DNA of 64,000 nt from Streptomyces althioticus (GCA_014649355.1 BMSW01000023.1:27290-91289), one strand, 5' to 3'. Shown: positions 17,104 through 26,442, counted from the first letter of the stretch. A program made the numbers and translations. The notes: a model not told the origin generated them from the sequence alone.

Positions 17104-17832
17104 TCAGCCGGAGACGGTGATGTTGGAGCTGCCGCTGCTCTGGTAGCCCTCGGTCGCCATGATCATGTAGTACCGGAACTCGCCGAGGTTCATCCCGGCG
17201 CGCGCCCAGGCGTCGAAGTGGTTGCCGGTGGTGATGGTGCCGGAGCCACTGGTCACCTTCTGCTGCCGGACGCTCCAGTACTGGTCGAAGGTGCGGGTGC
17301 CCTCGACGGAGGGGGCGTTGTACCGGGTCGTCTTGTAGATGTCGTACGTGCCGCCGTCGCTGTAGACGGTGCCCCGGAACTCGCCCGTGGGCCGGTAGCT
17401 GCCGTAGTTGTCGACGATGTAGTACTCGACGAGCGGGTTGGAGGTCCAGCCGTAGAGGCAGCCGTAGCCGTTGCCCGACGGGTTGAACCAGCCGTTGTAG
17501 CGGACCGTCCGGCGTCCGCCGTTGCCCCAGCCCTTGCCGGCGACGAAGTTGCCGCAGTTGGTCCACTGGGTGCTGTAGCTGCCGCCGCCGTTGAGCGTCA
17601 TGGAGACGGAGCCGCCGCCGTCGGTCCAGAACGAGTAGTACATGCCGTCGTACCCGGTCTGGTTGGTGGTGATGGTGGTGGCGGCGTGCGCGGTGCCGGG
17701 CAGCAGCAGCCCGGACCCGGCGACGGCCGCGGCGGCGCCCGCGCCGGTGCCGACGAGGAAGCCACGCCGGCTCAGGCCGCTGAAGGGGGGCGGGTTCTGC
17801 TCGGACTCGTACCGCTTGCCGTCCTGGTTCAT
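17104..17832 (-). CDS. Secreted family 11 endo-1,4-beta-xylanase
   Basis: A 242-residue enzyme that would cut internal xylan bonds outside the cell. Residues 1-52 form a twin-arginine leader (LSRRGFLVGTGAGAAAAVAG, then AHA before ATTITTNQ). The catalytic beta-jelly-roll spans the rest: YDGMYYSFWTDGGGSVSM, NFVAGKGW, NPLVEYYIVDNYG with the nucleophile Glu, and YYMIMATEGYQSSGSS with the acid/base Glu. It ends right after the domain, with no carbohydrate-binding module, unlike some longer Streptomyces xylanases. The gene is monocistronic, with several CGAAA/TTTCG boxes upstream suggesting sugar-responsive control. Confidence 0.93.
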   Translation of the reverse strand: MNQDGKRYESEQNPPPFSGLSRRGFLVGTGAGAAAAVAGSGLLLPGTAHAATTITTNQTGYDGMYYSFWTDGGGSVSMTLNGGGSYSTQWTNCGNFVAGKGWGNGGRRTVRYNGWFNPSGNGYGCLYGWTSNPLVEYYIVDNYGSYRPTGEFRGTVYSDGGTYDIYKTTRYNAPSVEGTRTFDQYWSVRQQKVTSGSGTITTGNHFDAWARAGMNLGEFRYYMIMATEGYQSSGSSNITVSG

Positions 17833-17990
17833 GCGTCCTCCCGATGAAGGCTGGTGGGGGGGCCGGGCGGCTGCTGCCACCCGCTGCCTTGCAGGGCCGA
17901 CCACCGTGACGCCCAAGTAACGCCTGGGGCACGGGGGTTGGCTGTCGTGCGGTGGCCACAGTGTTCGTAGAGCGCCATGAGCGTGTCAAT

Positions 17991-18148
17991 AGTTTCGGCA
18001 ATCTTTCGGAAACTTCCCCGTCACGCGCACGTGATCGGATCACTCATAAGCGCAGGTCAGGCACTATTACGGCCGTATACCGTCACCCAGGCGCGTGCGC
18101 CCGCAACTGATCGGCACGCAAGCACCTGCGATGAGATCGAAAGTTTCG
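17991..18148. promoter_or_regulatory. CGAAA/TTTCG boxes upstream of xylanase
   Basis: The 434-nt gap between the xylanase start (17832) and the next gene (18267) holds several pentamers: TTTCG at 17993, TTTCGGAAA at 18004-18012 and the perfect palindrome CGAAAGTTTCG at 18138-18148. Short CGAAA-type inverted repeats are described in promoters of Streptomyces xylanase genes and of related sugar-utilisation genes. They lie 160-316 nt upstream of the start codon. No further gene is visible in this gap. Confidence 0.5.
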
Positions 18149-18266
18149 GCAGGCTTCGGTGCCGGACGCGTCGCCGATACTCAACCGCGCCGTGGCCGGG
18201 CTGCACCGGCTCCTGCGTGAGGGGACCCGGCCCGGGAGACGGCGTGGCCCGGGAAGCGGTCCGGCC

Positions 18267-20486
18267 TCACCGACCGCGCGGCGACGGCTCCCCCGCCGTC
18301 ACCACCAGCGCCGCCTGGTCGTCGTCGACCGTCCGCCCGTTCGTGAACGCCCGGATGTCCTCCGTCAGCCTCCGCACGATGTCCGTCGCGGTCGGGCGGG
18401 CCGGGGTCGAGGCCAGGGCCTTGAGCAGGCGTGCGTCCCCGTACTGTTCCGTGCCCGCGGCCCGGCACTCGGTGATGCCGTCGGTGTACAGCACGAGGCT
18501 CTCCGTGGGGCGCAGCGTGAAGCGGACGGCGTCCAGCCGGGGCGGGATGCCGATACCGATCAGGCCACCGTGGGCCTCGACCGGCGTCACCGTGTGACCG
18601 GCGTCCAGCAGGAGGGGCAGGGTGTGGCCCGCCCGCACGAGCTCGACCGAGAGGCCGTCCTCGACCGGCGTCAGATGACCGTGCACGAGGGTCACGAAGC
18701 CGTTGTTCTGCTGGGAGGTGCGGTCGTTCAACGCTCTGTCGACGGCCTCGACGACGGCGACCGGGTCGTCGAGGAGCGGGGCGACCGCACGGGCGGTGTG
18801 CCGGACCAGGGCCGTCGTGGTGGCGGCCTTGGCGCCGCGCCCGCAGACGTCACCGAGGACGAACGACCAGCTGCCGTCCCCCCGCGGGAACACGTCGTAG
18901 AAGTCGCCGCCGATGTCGAGCCCCTGGCCCGCCGGATGATAGAAGGCCGCCACCTGCGCGCCGGGGACGTCGGGCAGGTCCGGCAGCAGCAGGCCGGTCT
19001 GGAGGTCGCGGACGAGGGCGGCGCGCTGCGCGTACTGGCGCGCGTTGTGCGCGGCCGAGGCGGCGCGGCGGGCCACCTCTTCCGCCAGCGCGATCCGGTG
19101 GCCGTCGAGCGCCGTGTCGTCCGTCGCGTAGAGGCTGAGCACGCCGAAGGGCCGCTCGCGGTCCATGAGCGGCACACACAGGTACCCGGTGACGCCCACC
19201 TCCTCCCACGGGCCGGGACCGGCCGGGCTGCGCCGGGCCACCTCGGTGAGGCCGGTGGCCAGGACCCGCGCGACGGCGTCGCCCTCCGTCTCGCGGACGC
19301 CGCTGTGGGAGGCGAGCAGTTCACGGGCGCGCCCGGTCGTGGCGGCGGACGCCACCCGGTGCACCCGGCCGGCCTCCACGACGTCCACCGCGGCGAGCGG
19401 GGCCAGCGCCGGGACGGCCAGTTCGGCCAGGCGCCGCAGCGTCTGCCCCTCGTCGAGCGGTCCGGCCAGCGCGGTGCTGACGGTCAGCAGGTAGGAGAGG
19501 TCGTCGCGGGCCGCCTTCTCCCGGGCGTCGGCCGTCCGCCGAGCCAGCTCCGCCTGGTGCCGCTCGACGGCGAGGGCGGCGGTGTCGACGAACAGGCTGG
19601 CCAGCGCGAGGTCGGTGTCCAGGGGGGCGCGCGGTGTACGGTGGTACATCGCGAAGGTGCCCAGCACCCGCCCGTCGCGCCCGAGGATCGGGGTGGACCA
19701 GCACGCGGCCAGTCCCGCCCGGCCGGCCAGGTCACGGAAGTCGTCCCACAGCGGGTCGGTGGCGATGTCGGTGACGATCACCTTGCTCCGGCGGTGGGCG
19801 GCCGTGCCGCACGAGCCGATGCCCTCGCCGGTGGCGATGCCGTCGATGGCCTGGTTGTAGAAGGCGGGCAGGCTGGGCGCGGCGCCGTGATGCAGACGCC
19901 GGCCCTCCTCGTCCGCGAGCAGCACCGAGACGATGACGTCGGGGGACAGCTCCTCGATCACCCGGCACATGCCCTCCAGCACCTCCGGCAGGGGCGCCTG
20001 ACGGGCGATCTGCTCCAGAAGCGCGCGCTGTTCGGCGGCCAGCCGCCGGGCGTGCTTGGCCTGGGTGGTCTCCACGCCGATCATGCGGACGCCGACGACG
20101 TTGCCGCCGGTGTCGCGGCGGGCCTCGTAGGTGAAGTCGACGTACGCCTCACGGGCGTGGCGGCCGACGCCGATGACGACGCGGGTGTCCCGGCCGACGT
20201 GCCGCTCCCCCGTCCGGTAGACCTGGTCGAGCAGCCGGAGGAAGCCCTGGCCCTCCAGCTCGGGCATCAGATCGCCGAGCGGCACACCGGTGCGTGCCCG
20301 TTGCCCGCCCCCGATGGCGGTGAAGAACGCCGGGTTCGCGGCCTCCAGCACATGGGCGGGGCCCGCCACGGAGGCGAACAGCGCCGTCGACGTGCCGAAC
20401 AGCACCGACAGGTCGTCGTCTCGGTCCCGTACGGCCGGTGACGGGCGCGAACCCTCCCCTGTCCGCGGCTCCCGCTCAGGTCTCAT
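18267..20486 (-). CDS. PAS-GAF-GAF-PP2C (SpoIIE-type) serine phosphatase
   Basis: A 739-residue soluble signalling phosphatase. Approximate domains: PAS 25-140 (LFGTSTALFASVAG, NPAFFTAIGG), GAF1 165-310 with GSCGTAAHRRSKVIVTDI, GAF2 340-490, and a PP2C/SpoIIE catalytic domain 515-730. Metal-binding acidic residues are visible in GGDFYDVF, GDVCGRGAKAA, LYTDGITE and DDDQAALVV. Such proteins dephosphorylate STAS anti-sigma antagonists to release sigma factors under stress. Two STAS genes follow on the same strand further upstream in the block, and these are plausible substrates. The input signal sensed by PAS/GAF is unknown. Confidence 0.88.
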   Translation of the reverse strand: MRPEREPRTGEGSRPSPAVRDRDDDLSVLFGTSTALFASVAGPAHVLEAANPAFFTAIGGGQRARTGVPLGDLMPELEGQGFLRLLDQVYRTGERHVGRDTRVVIGVGRHAREAYVDFTYEARRDTGGNVVGVRMIGVETTQAKHARRLAAEQRALLEQIARQAPLPEVLEGMCRVIEELSPDVIVSVLLADEEGRRLHHGAAPSLPAFYNQAIDGIATGEGIGSCGTAAHRRSKVIVTDIATDPLWDDFRDLAGRAGLAACWSTPILGRDGRVLGTFAMYHRTPRAPLDTDLALASLFVDTAALAVERHQAELARRTADAREKAARDDLSYLLTVSTALAGPLDEGQTLRRLAELAVPALAPLAAVDVVEAGRVHRVASAATTGRARELLASHSGVRETEGDAVARVLATGLTEVARRSPAGPGPWEEVGVTGYLCVPLMDRERPFGVLSLYATDDTALDGHRIALAEEVARRAASAAHNARQYAQRAALVRDLQTGLLLPDLPDVPGAQVAAFYHPAGQGLDIGGDFYDVFPRGDGSWSFVLGDVCGRGAKAATTTALVRHTARAVAPLLDDPVAVVEAVDRALNDRTSQQNNGFVTLVHGHLTPVEDGLSVELVRAGHTLPLLLDAGHTVTPVEAHGGLIGIGIPPRLDAVRFTLRPTESLVLYTDGITECRAAGTEQYGDARLLKALASTPARPTATDIVRRLTEDIRAFTNGRTVDDDQAALVVTAGEPSPRGR

Positions 20487-20720
20487 CTCGTTCCCTCCGC
20501 CGGAGCGTGTACCGGGCCGGCGCCGCTTTCACCCGGCGCCGGTCCTTCTCCGCCGCCGGACCGTGTGTCCTGGCGTCCCGGATGCCCCGGACGGCGCCGC
20601 CCATGACGGGATGTGGCGCAACGAACGCGGGAAGGCGGCGCCGGCGGCCGGGGCCGGGGTGGCCGGAGCGGAGGGAGGGACCGTCCGCCGGTGCGAGGGC
20701 GAGGGTCCGTGAGGGGCGGT

Positions 20721-21545
20721 TCACCGGGACGGCCCGGCCCCGCCGACGGCATCGTCGACGCCCCGGTCCGCGGACGCGGTCACGTCCGCGCCAGGGTCCG
20801 CGGACGCGGTCACGGACACGTCCGCGCCCCGGTCGGCGCACACGGTCGCGGACGCCTGTGCGTTCCGTCCGGCGCATACGGTCACGGACGCGTCCGTGTC
20901 CTGGTCACCGCTTAGGGTTGCGGACGCGTGCGTGTCCGGGACACCGCTCACGGTCGCGGACACGTCCGTGTCCAGGTCGGCGCGCGCCGTCGCGGACGCG
21001 TACGTGTCCTGGACACCGCTCACGGACGCGCACGCATCCGGGTCCGGGACACCGCTCACGGCCGCGCACGCATCCGTGTCCAGGTCGGCGCGCGCCGTCG
21101 CGGACGTGTCCGCGCGCCGGTCGGCGGACGCGCCCCCGCCCGGGTCCGCGGCGCCGTCCGCGCCCTCGTGGGCGGCGTCGTCGTCCACGCCCAGCGCCGC
21201 CAGCGCGTCCGCGACCGTGTCGTGCACGGGGAGCAGCTCGGCGATACCGGTCATGGTCACCATGCGCACCAGACGCTCGGGCACGCGCGCGACGCGGAGT
21301 GAGCCGCCCGGCTCCTGGGTGGCGTGCAGCACGACGATCAGGGTGCTCAGGCCCGTGGAGTCGACGAAGTCCACCTCGGCCATGTCGAGGACGAGGTGCC
21401 GGGCGCCGCGTGTCATCGCGGTCAGCGCCTCCACCCGCAGCAGGGGCGCGGTGTGCAGATCGACGTCTCCGCTGACGACGATCACGGCGGTGTGCTTGCC
21501 GGTGTACCGGACGGTCGTGTCGAGGGCCTCACTCACCTGGGGCAT
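20721..21545 (-). CDS. STAS anti-sigma factor antagonist with long repeat tail
   Basis: A 274-residue protein. Residues 1-118 are a normal STAS domain: HTAVIVVSGDVDLHTAPLL, then VLDMAEVDFVDSTGLSTLIV, where the Ser of DSTG is the usual phosphorylation site. Residues about 130-270 form an acidic, low-complexity tail of roughly ten degenerate 12-residue repeats resembling ASATVSGVPDTD, encoded by a 36-bp tandem repeat (about 20750-21115). Typical family members end near residue 115-130. The tail could be a disordered spacer or an expanding minisatellite. The gene lies between the PP2C phosphatase and a second STAS gene, supporting a partner-switching role. Confidence 0.8.
   Translation of the reverse strand: MPQVSEALDTTVRYTGKHTAVIVVSGDVDLHTAPLLRVEALTAMTRGARHLVLDMAEVDFVDSTGLSTLIVVLHATQEPGGSLRVARVPERLVRMVTMTGIAELLPVHDTVADALAALGVDDDAAHEGADGAADPGGGASADRRADTSATARADLDTDACAAVSGVPDPDACASVSGVQDTYASATARADLDTDVSATVSGVPDTHASATLSGDQDTDASVTVCAGRNAQASATVCADRGADVSVTASADPGADVTASADRGVDDAVGGAGPSR
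20750..21115. repeat. 36-bp coding minisatellite in STAS gene
   Basis: Ten or so imperfect 36-bp units encode 12-residue repeats. One unit, encoding SATARADLDTD, occurs twice exactly, and the SGVPD core recurs with small changes. Conserved DNA blocks such as GACACCGCTCACGG and CAGGTCGGCGCGCGCCGTC recur at regular phase. Confidence 0.75.
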
Positions 21546-21651
21546 CTTTCCTGGACGGTCGGGCTCCGGAACGGCGTGCGGCGGCGGGCGTCACCGCCGC
21601 ACGGACGTGTGGAGTGGACGGGCACCATGCGGTTTCCCCCGTCCGGCTCGG

Positions 21652-21981
21652 TCAACCCTGCGGCCGGGGCCGGTCCCGGTCCCGGTCCTGGTCGCCGGAG
21701 CGGTGGACGGTGGCCAGCGCGGCGAGACCCGAGACGCTGAGGACGGGCTCGAGCAGCGGGGGAACGACGAGTTCCAGCCGGTCGGCGTGGGCGAACAGCA
21801 CGCTCAGTCCGGCGCTGTCGAGATACTCCACCTCCGTCAGGTCCACGACGAGAGGGCCGGGGCGGCTGTCGAGGGCCTCGGCCAGACGACCGGCGTTGCT
21901 CATGTCGATCTCGCCGCCGACGACGAGACGGACGGCGCCGTCCGGACCCCGTCCGGGCGCGAGCGTGAGCGGGGTTGTCAT
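21652..21981 (-). CDS. STAS anti-sigma factor antagonist
   Basis: A 109-residue single-domain STAS protein: LVVGGEIDMSNAGRLAEAL, then LVVDLTEVEYLDSAGLSVLFAHA, with Ser of DSAGL as the regulatory phosphosite. It would bind an anti-sigma kinase when unphosphorylated. Its ATG overlaps the stop codon of the large hybrid kinase/phosphatase (TGATG), so the two are translationally coupled; that protein carries both an RsbW-like kinase domain and a PP2C domain and could both phosphorylate and dephosphorylate this antagonist. The C-terminus ends in a short Asp/Arg repeat (DQDRDRDRPRP). Confidence 0.87.
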   Translation of the reverse strand: MTTPLTLAPGRGPDGAVRLVVGGEIDMSNAGRLAEALDSRPGPLVVDLTEVEYLDSAGLSVLFAHADRLELVVPPLLEPVLSVSGLAALATVHRSGDQDRDRDRPRPQG

Positions 21982-24900
21982 CAGGCGATCCTCATCTGCA
22001 TGTCGACGGTGGTGCCGGACGGGCCGGGAGAGACGGTGACGTGCTGCATCATCGCCCGCATCAGGGGCATGCCCCGGCCGCGGTGCGTGTTCGCGGCGGG
22101 CTGCGGGTCCTTCCACCGGCCGCTGTCGGCCACCGTGACCCGCAGGGTGTCCACCAGGGCCACGGCGCGCAGCCGTACGTCGTCCCCCGGCGCGTACCGG
22201 TGGCCGTGCTCGATGGCGTTCGCGCACGCCTCGCCGGCGGCGACGAGGACGTTCTGCACCGCGTTCGGCGGCAGCTCGCACTGGGCGAGCCAGCTCCGCA
22301 ACGCCCTGCGGACCGGGGCGAGCTGGGAGGACTCGGCCGGGAAGGTGATGTCCAGCGGCGCGGGGTGACGGTACAGCAGCAGCGCCACGTCGTCGTCGTA
22401 CCCGCCGGCCGGCGCGAGCCTCGCCATCACGGCGCCGGCGAGGTCCTCGACGGGCATGTCGCGGCCCTCCTGCACGGCGTCGCCCGCCTCCTCGATGCCG
22501 GTGCTGAGCGGCAGCCGCCGGCGTTCGACGAGACCGTCGGTGTACAGCAGCAGCGTGGCCCGGGCGGGCAGGGAGCACGTGGCCTCCGGGCGCGGACGGC
22601 CCGGTCGTACGGCGAGAGGCAGCGACCGTCCCTCCTCCAGCAGCCGTACGGTTCCGTCGCCGTGCACGAGGATGCCCGGCGGGTGTCCGGCGCTGGAGTA
22701 GGTGAGTTCTCCGGTGGCGGGGTCGAGCACCCCGCAGAAGACGGTCGTGCACAGCGCGCCCGTCACACCGGCCGCGAACTGGTCGAGCGCCGCCAGCGTG
22801 CGGCCGGGGCTGGGATCCTGGAGCAGCAGGGCGCGGCAGGCGCTGCGCAGCTGCCCCATGACGCTGGCCGCCTCCAGGCCGCGTCCGACGCAGTCGCCGA
22901 CGACGATGCCGATGCGCCCGTCCGGCAGGGTGACGGTGTCGTACCAGTCGCCGCCCACCTCCAGCGGTCGCGAGGCGGGTTCGTACCGTACGGCGAACCC
23001 GTCGGGGAGCCGGGCGGGGCCGAGGATGGCGCGCTGGAGGGCGATCGCGGCCTCCCGCTGCTGGTCGATCTGGTGCGCCCGCACCAGGCCTTGGGCCAGG
23101 TGCCCGGACAGCAGCGACAGCAGCAGCTGGTCCTCGGAGGTGAACGGCCGGTTCCCGCCCAGGTCGACCCACAGGGTCAGCGGGCCCTGCGGGTGTTCCA
23201 GCAGGACGCCCGCGCCGCTGTCCTCGGTGACCACGGTGAGCGGGGAGCGGCCGCGCAGCGCGTCGAGCCGCTCCCGGCGTGCCTCCGGCAGGTCCTCCCA
23301 CCGCAGGCCCGGGTCGGTCGCGGTGAGCGCCGGGGTGTCGTCCCCGTCGAAGACGGCGGCCAGCACGGAGTCCGCGTGCCACAGGGACCGCAGCCGGTCC
23401 AGGGCGCCGGACAGCGCCTCGGGCATGCTGGAGGCGCGGGACAGCGAGGTGCTGAGCGCCGCGAGCGCCGTCTCCCGCTGGACGGCGTAGTGCTCGGCGG
23501 TGACGTCGCGGAAGGTGCCGACGGTGACGCGGCGTCCGGTGTCCGGGTCCTCGGCCTTGTTGTAGTTCACGGCGATCCACCGGCGGCGGCCGTCGCTGCG
23601 GGTGACCGGCACGGTGTACGAGCCGCGCGGGTTCACCAGCAGACCGGCGAAGGCCTCGCCGACCTGCGCGTGCGCGCCCGGGTCGGTGACCGCGTCCGGC
23701 CACCACGGGTGGACCGGGGCGTACGGCAGGTCCTCGGGGCCGTAGCCGAGGATGTCGGTGAAGGCCGCGTTGATCTCCACGACGGCGCCGGACTCGTCGC
23801 AGACGAAGAACGCCTCCTGGAGCGAGTCGATGAGCGCGGTGCGCCAGCGCAGGTGGTGGCCGCGCAGCCGGGCCAGTTCGACGTTGGCGCGGACCCGGGC
23901 GAGCAGTTCGGCGGCGGCGAAGGGCTTCACCAGGTAGTCGTCGGCGCCGGCCCGCAGTCCCTCGATCGACGCCTCCTGCCCGGCCCTGGCCGACAGCAGC
24001 AGCACCGGCACGGAGGCCGTGCGGGAGTCGCCGCGCAGCCGGGTCACCAGCTCCAGCCCGTCCAGCCGGGGCATCATCACGTCGCTGACGACGAGGTCGG
24101 GCGTGCGGCGGCGGGCGGCGTCGAGGGCTTCGACGCCGTCGGTGACGGCGGTGACCTCGTATCCCCCGGCGGTCAGGATGCGGGTGAGGTACTCGCGCAT
24201 GTCGGCGTTGTCGTCGGCGACCAGCACGCGGGCGCTGCGGGTGGGACCGGCGTCCGACCCGAGCGGGGCGGCCGCCGCCTCCTCCGGGCCGTCGTCTCCC
24301 GCCGTGCCCGCCGGGAGCCAGCGGAGGGCCTCGTGGACGTACGGGTCGGCGGTGCCCGAGGCCCTGGTGACGGCCGGCTCCGGCACCACGGAGCCCTCGG
24401 GCAGGTGCGCGGTGCCGAACGGCACGCGGACGGTGAAGACGGTGCCCTTGCCCTCGGTGCTCTCGGCGTCGATCGTGCCGCCGTGCAGCCCGACGAGTTC
24501 CCGCACCAGGGCCAGTCCGATGCCGCTGCCCTCGTTGGAGCGGGAGCGGGCGTTCTCGATGCGGTGGAAACGCTCGAACAGGCGGGGCATCTCCGCCTCC
24601 GGCACGCCGGTCCCGGTGTCGGCCACGGTGATCACGGCGTGCCGGCCGGCGCGGCGCACGGTCACGCGGACGGTGCCCTCGAAGGTGAACTTCAGCGCGT
24701 TGCTGAGGAGGTTGAGGATCACCTTCTCCCACATGGTGCGGTCCACGTGCACGGGTTCGTCCAGGGCGGGGCAGTCCACGTCGAAGGTGAGGCCGGCCCG
24801 TTCGACGGCCGAGCGGAAGACGCTGGCCAGCTCCGCCGTCACCGCGCCGAGTTCGACCGGCTCGTAGCGGGCCTGCATGCGGCCGGCCTCGATGCGGGAG

Positions 24901-26153
24901 AAGTCGAGCAGCGTGTTGACGAGTTTGCCGAGCCGCAGCCCGTTGCGGTGGATGGCGTCGAGTTCCGTCGTCACGTCGTCGCCCGCGTCGGCGAGCCGGG
25001 TCCGCAGCTCCTCGACCGGGCCCATGATCAGGGTGAGCGGGGTGCGCAGCTCGTGGCTGATGTTGGAGAAGAAGGTGGTCTTGGCCCGGTCGAGCTCGGC
25101 GAGTTCCTCCGCGCGCCGCTGCTGCGCCTCGTAGCTGCGGGCGCTGCCGATGCCCGAGGCGATGTGTCCGGCGGCCAGCTCGACGAACCCCCGGTAGCGC
25201 TCGTCCAGGTCGCGATAGCGGTTCAGGCCGGCCACGAGGAAGCCGTACGGCGCGCTGCCCTGCTGGAGCAGGGGCACCACGAGCGCCTCCACGGGCGGCT
25301 GGGGCCAGCCGCCGCCGGGCAGCCCTTCGAAGGGCGCGCCGGTCAGCGGGACGAGGCGCGCCTCCCCGTCGGCCAGCGCGGCGACGGGCCAGACGGTCCC
25401 GTCCCCGGCCCGGTCGTCGCCTTCTCCGCGGCCCACGGGCAGGACGCGGGGCGCGACGGGAGTGCCGGGGGTGACCCCGCTCGCGCCGGCGAGCCGGGCG
25501 TCGTCGCCGTCGAACAGGTAGGTCAGGGTGAAGGGCAGGTCCTGCGGGTTGCGGGACAGCTGCCGGTCGGCGAAGGCCAGCACCTCCTGCTCGGTGCGGA
25601 TCACACTGGGGTCGGAGCCGAGGTCGCGCAGGGTGGCCATGCGCCGCTCGCCGATGACCCGCTCGGTCTCCTCGCTGACCACGCACAGCATGCCGACGAC
25701 GTCGCCGTCGTCGTCGCGCAGCGGGCTGTAGGAGAACGTGTGGTACGTCTCCTCGGTGTAGCCGGACCGCTCCAGGAAGAGGAGCAGCCCCTCGTCCCAG
25801 GTGGCCCGGCCCGTGCCGAGCACGGCCTCGATGCGCGGGCCGATGTCGCCCCAGATCTCCGCCCACACCTCGCTCGCGGGGCGCCCCAGCGCCCACGGGT
25901 ACTTTCGGCCGAGGGTGTCGCGCCGGTAGGCGGCGTTGCAGAAGAACGTCAGCTCCTCGCCCCACGCCATCCACATGGGGAACCGGGAGGAGAGCAGGAT
26001 GCTGACGGCGGTCTGCAGGCTCTGCGGCCACTCCTCCGGCGGGCCGAGCGGTGTGGCCGCCCAGTCCACCCGGGCGAGGTCGGCGCCGACCTCCGGATCG
26101 GAGGTGAACACCTGCGCGCCGACGCCGTCTCCCGGCAGACCAGATCGCTCCAC
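21981..26153 (-). CDS. Hybrid histidine kinase-receiver-PP2C-RsbW-like fusion
   Basis: A 1390-residue cytoplasmic multi-domain protein with a GTG start. Approximate order: PAS 30-165 (FPMWMAWGEELTFFCNAAY), GAF 190-345, HisKA with phospho-His near 368 in FFSNISHELRTPLTL, HATPase with NLLSNALKF, DTGTGVPEAE and GSGIGLALV, receiver from about 640 with phospho-Asp near 691 in VVSDVMMPRLDG, PAS from about 775 (LIDSLQEAFFVCDESG), GAF, SpoIIE/PP2C with VGGDWYDTV and GDCVGRGLEAA, and a C-terminal RsbW-like HATPase (AAGEACANAIEHGHRY, RGRGMPLMRAMM). It thus unites two-component phosphorelay with the partner-switch phosphatase and anti-sigma kinase. It is coupled to a downstream STAS gene. Confidence 0.9.
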   Translation of the reverse strand: MERSGLPGDGVGAQVFTSDPEVGADLARVDWAATPLGPPEEWPQSLQTAVSILLSSRFPMWMAWGEELTFFCNAAYRRDTLGRKYPWALGRPASEVWAEIWGDIGPRIEAVLGTGRATWDEGLLLFLERSGYTEETYHTFSYSPLRDDDGDVVGMLCVVSEETERVIGERRMATLRDLGSDPSVIRTEQEVLAFADRQLSRNPQDLPFTLTYLFDGDDARLAGASGVTPGTPVAPRVLPVGRGEGDDRAGDGTVWPVAALADGEARLVPLTGAPFEGLPGGGWPQPPVEALVVPLLQQGSAPYGFLVAGLNRYRDLDERYRGFVELAAGHIASGIGSARSYEAQQRRAEELAELDRAKTTFFSNISHELRTPLTLIMGPVEELRTRLADAGDDVTTELDAIHRNGLRLGKLVNTLLDFSRIEAGRMQARYEPVELGAVTAELASVFRSAVERAGLTFDVDCPALDEPVHVDRTMWEKVILNLLSNALKFTFEGTVRVTVRRAGRHAVITVADTGTGVPEAEMPRLFERFHRIENARSRSNEGSGIGLALVRELVGLHGGTIDAESTEGKGTVFTVRVPFGTAHLPEGSVVPEPAVTRASGTADPYVHEALRWLPAGTAGDDGPEEAAAAPLGSDAGPTRSARVLVADDNADMREYLTRILTAGGYEVTAVTDGVEALDAARRRTPDLVVSDVMMPRLDGLELVTRLRGDSRTASVPVLLLSARAGQEASIEGLRAGADDYLVKPFAAAELLARVRANVELARLRGHHLRWRTALIDSLQEAFFVCDESGAVVEINAAFTDILGYGPEDLPYAPVHPWWPDAVTDPGAHAQVGEAFAGLLVNPRGSYTVPVTRSDGRRRWIAVNYNKAEDPDTGRRVTVGTFRDVTAEHYAVQRETALAALSTSLSRASSMPEALSGALDRLRSLWHADSVLAAVFDGDDTPALTATDPGLRWEDLPEARRERLDALRGRSPLTVVTEDSGAGVLLEHPQGPLTLWVDLGGNRPFTSEDQLLLSLLSGHLAQGLVRAHQIDQQREAAIALQRAILGPARLPDGFAVRYEPASRPLEVGGDWYDTVTLPDGRIGIVVGDCVGRGLEAASVMGQLRSACRALLLQDPSPGRTLAALDQFAAGVTGALCTTVFCGVLDPATGELTYSSAGHPPGILVHGDGTVRLLEEGRSLPLAVRPGRPRPEATCSLPARATLLLYTDGLVERRRLPLSTGIEEAGDAVQEGRDMPVEDLAGAVMARLAPAGGYDDDVALLLYRHPAPLDITFPAESSQLAPVRRALRSWLAQCELPPNAVQNVLVAAGEACANAIEHGHRYAPGDDVRLRAVALVDTLRVTVADSGRWKDPQPAANTHRGRGMPLMRAMMQHVTVSPGPSGTTVDMQMRIA

Positions 26154-26411
26154 GCGACACCCTTCCCCTCATGCCGGACCGCTCCTCGGCCACGCGCGTG
26201 CGCTGTCGTGCGGTGCGTGCGGGGCCGTCCGGGGACGCCGGCACCGGTTCACGACGAACGCAACGTGCCCCGGAAACGGCGGGCGACACCCGTGTCCCGA
26301 GCCGTATCGCGCGGCTCACGTCGCAAGCGCGGCCTCTCCCGTGGCTGTGGCGCGTCCGGCCGCCACGTGGCTGCCGCACCCGGCCACGTCGGCGTCATGG
26401 CCGGGTGCGGC

Positions 26412-26442
26412 TTGACCCTCCCCTCGCGTCAGGCTTGAGGCT
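26412..26442 (+). promoter_or_regulatory. MerR-type promoter with 19-bp spacer
   Basis: TTGACC (26412-26417) and GAGGCT (26437-26442) are separated by 19 bp, with an imperfect inverted repeat (CCCTCCCCT/AGGCTTGAGG) inside the spacer. A stretched 19-bp spacer is the hallmark of promoters remodelled by MerR regulators. It lies 24 nt before the MerR gene, so autoregulation is likely. The rest of the 312-nt gap 26154-26465 shows no gene. Confidence 0.6.

Noticed and set aside
20750..21115. 36-bp repeats considered as CRISPR or integron-like elements
   Set aside because: No unique spacers are present; the repeats are contiguous, imperfect and in frame with the STAS gene.
21975..26438. A 1487-codon open frame on the plus strand opposite the hybrid kinase
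   Set aside because: It mirrors the kinase gene, has no recognisable domain and shows a Gly/Ala/Val/Arg-rich composition typical of antisense frames in high-GC DNA.
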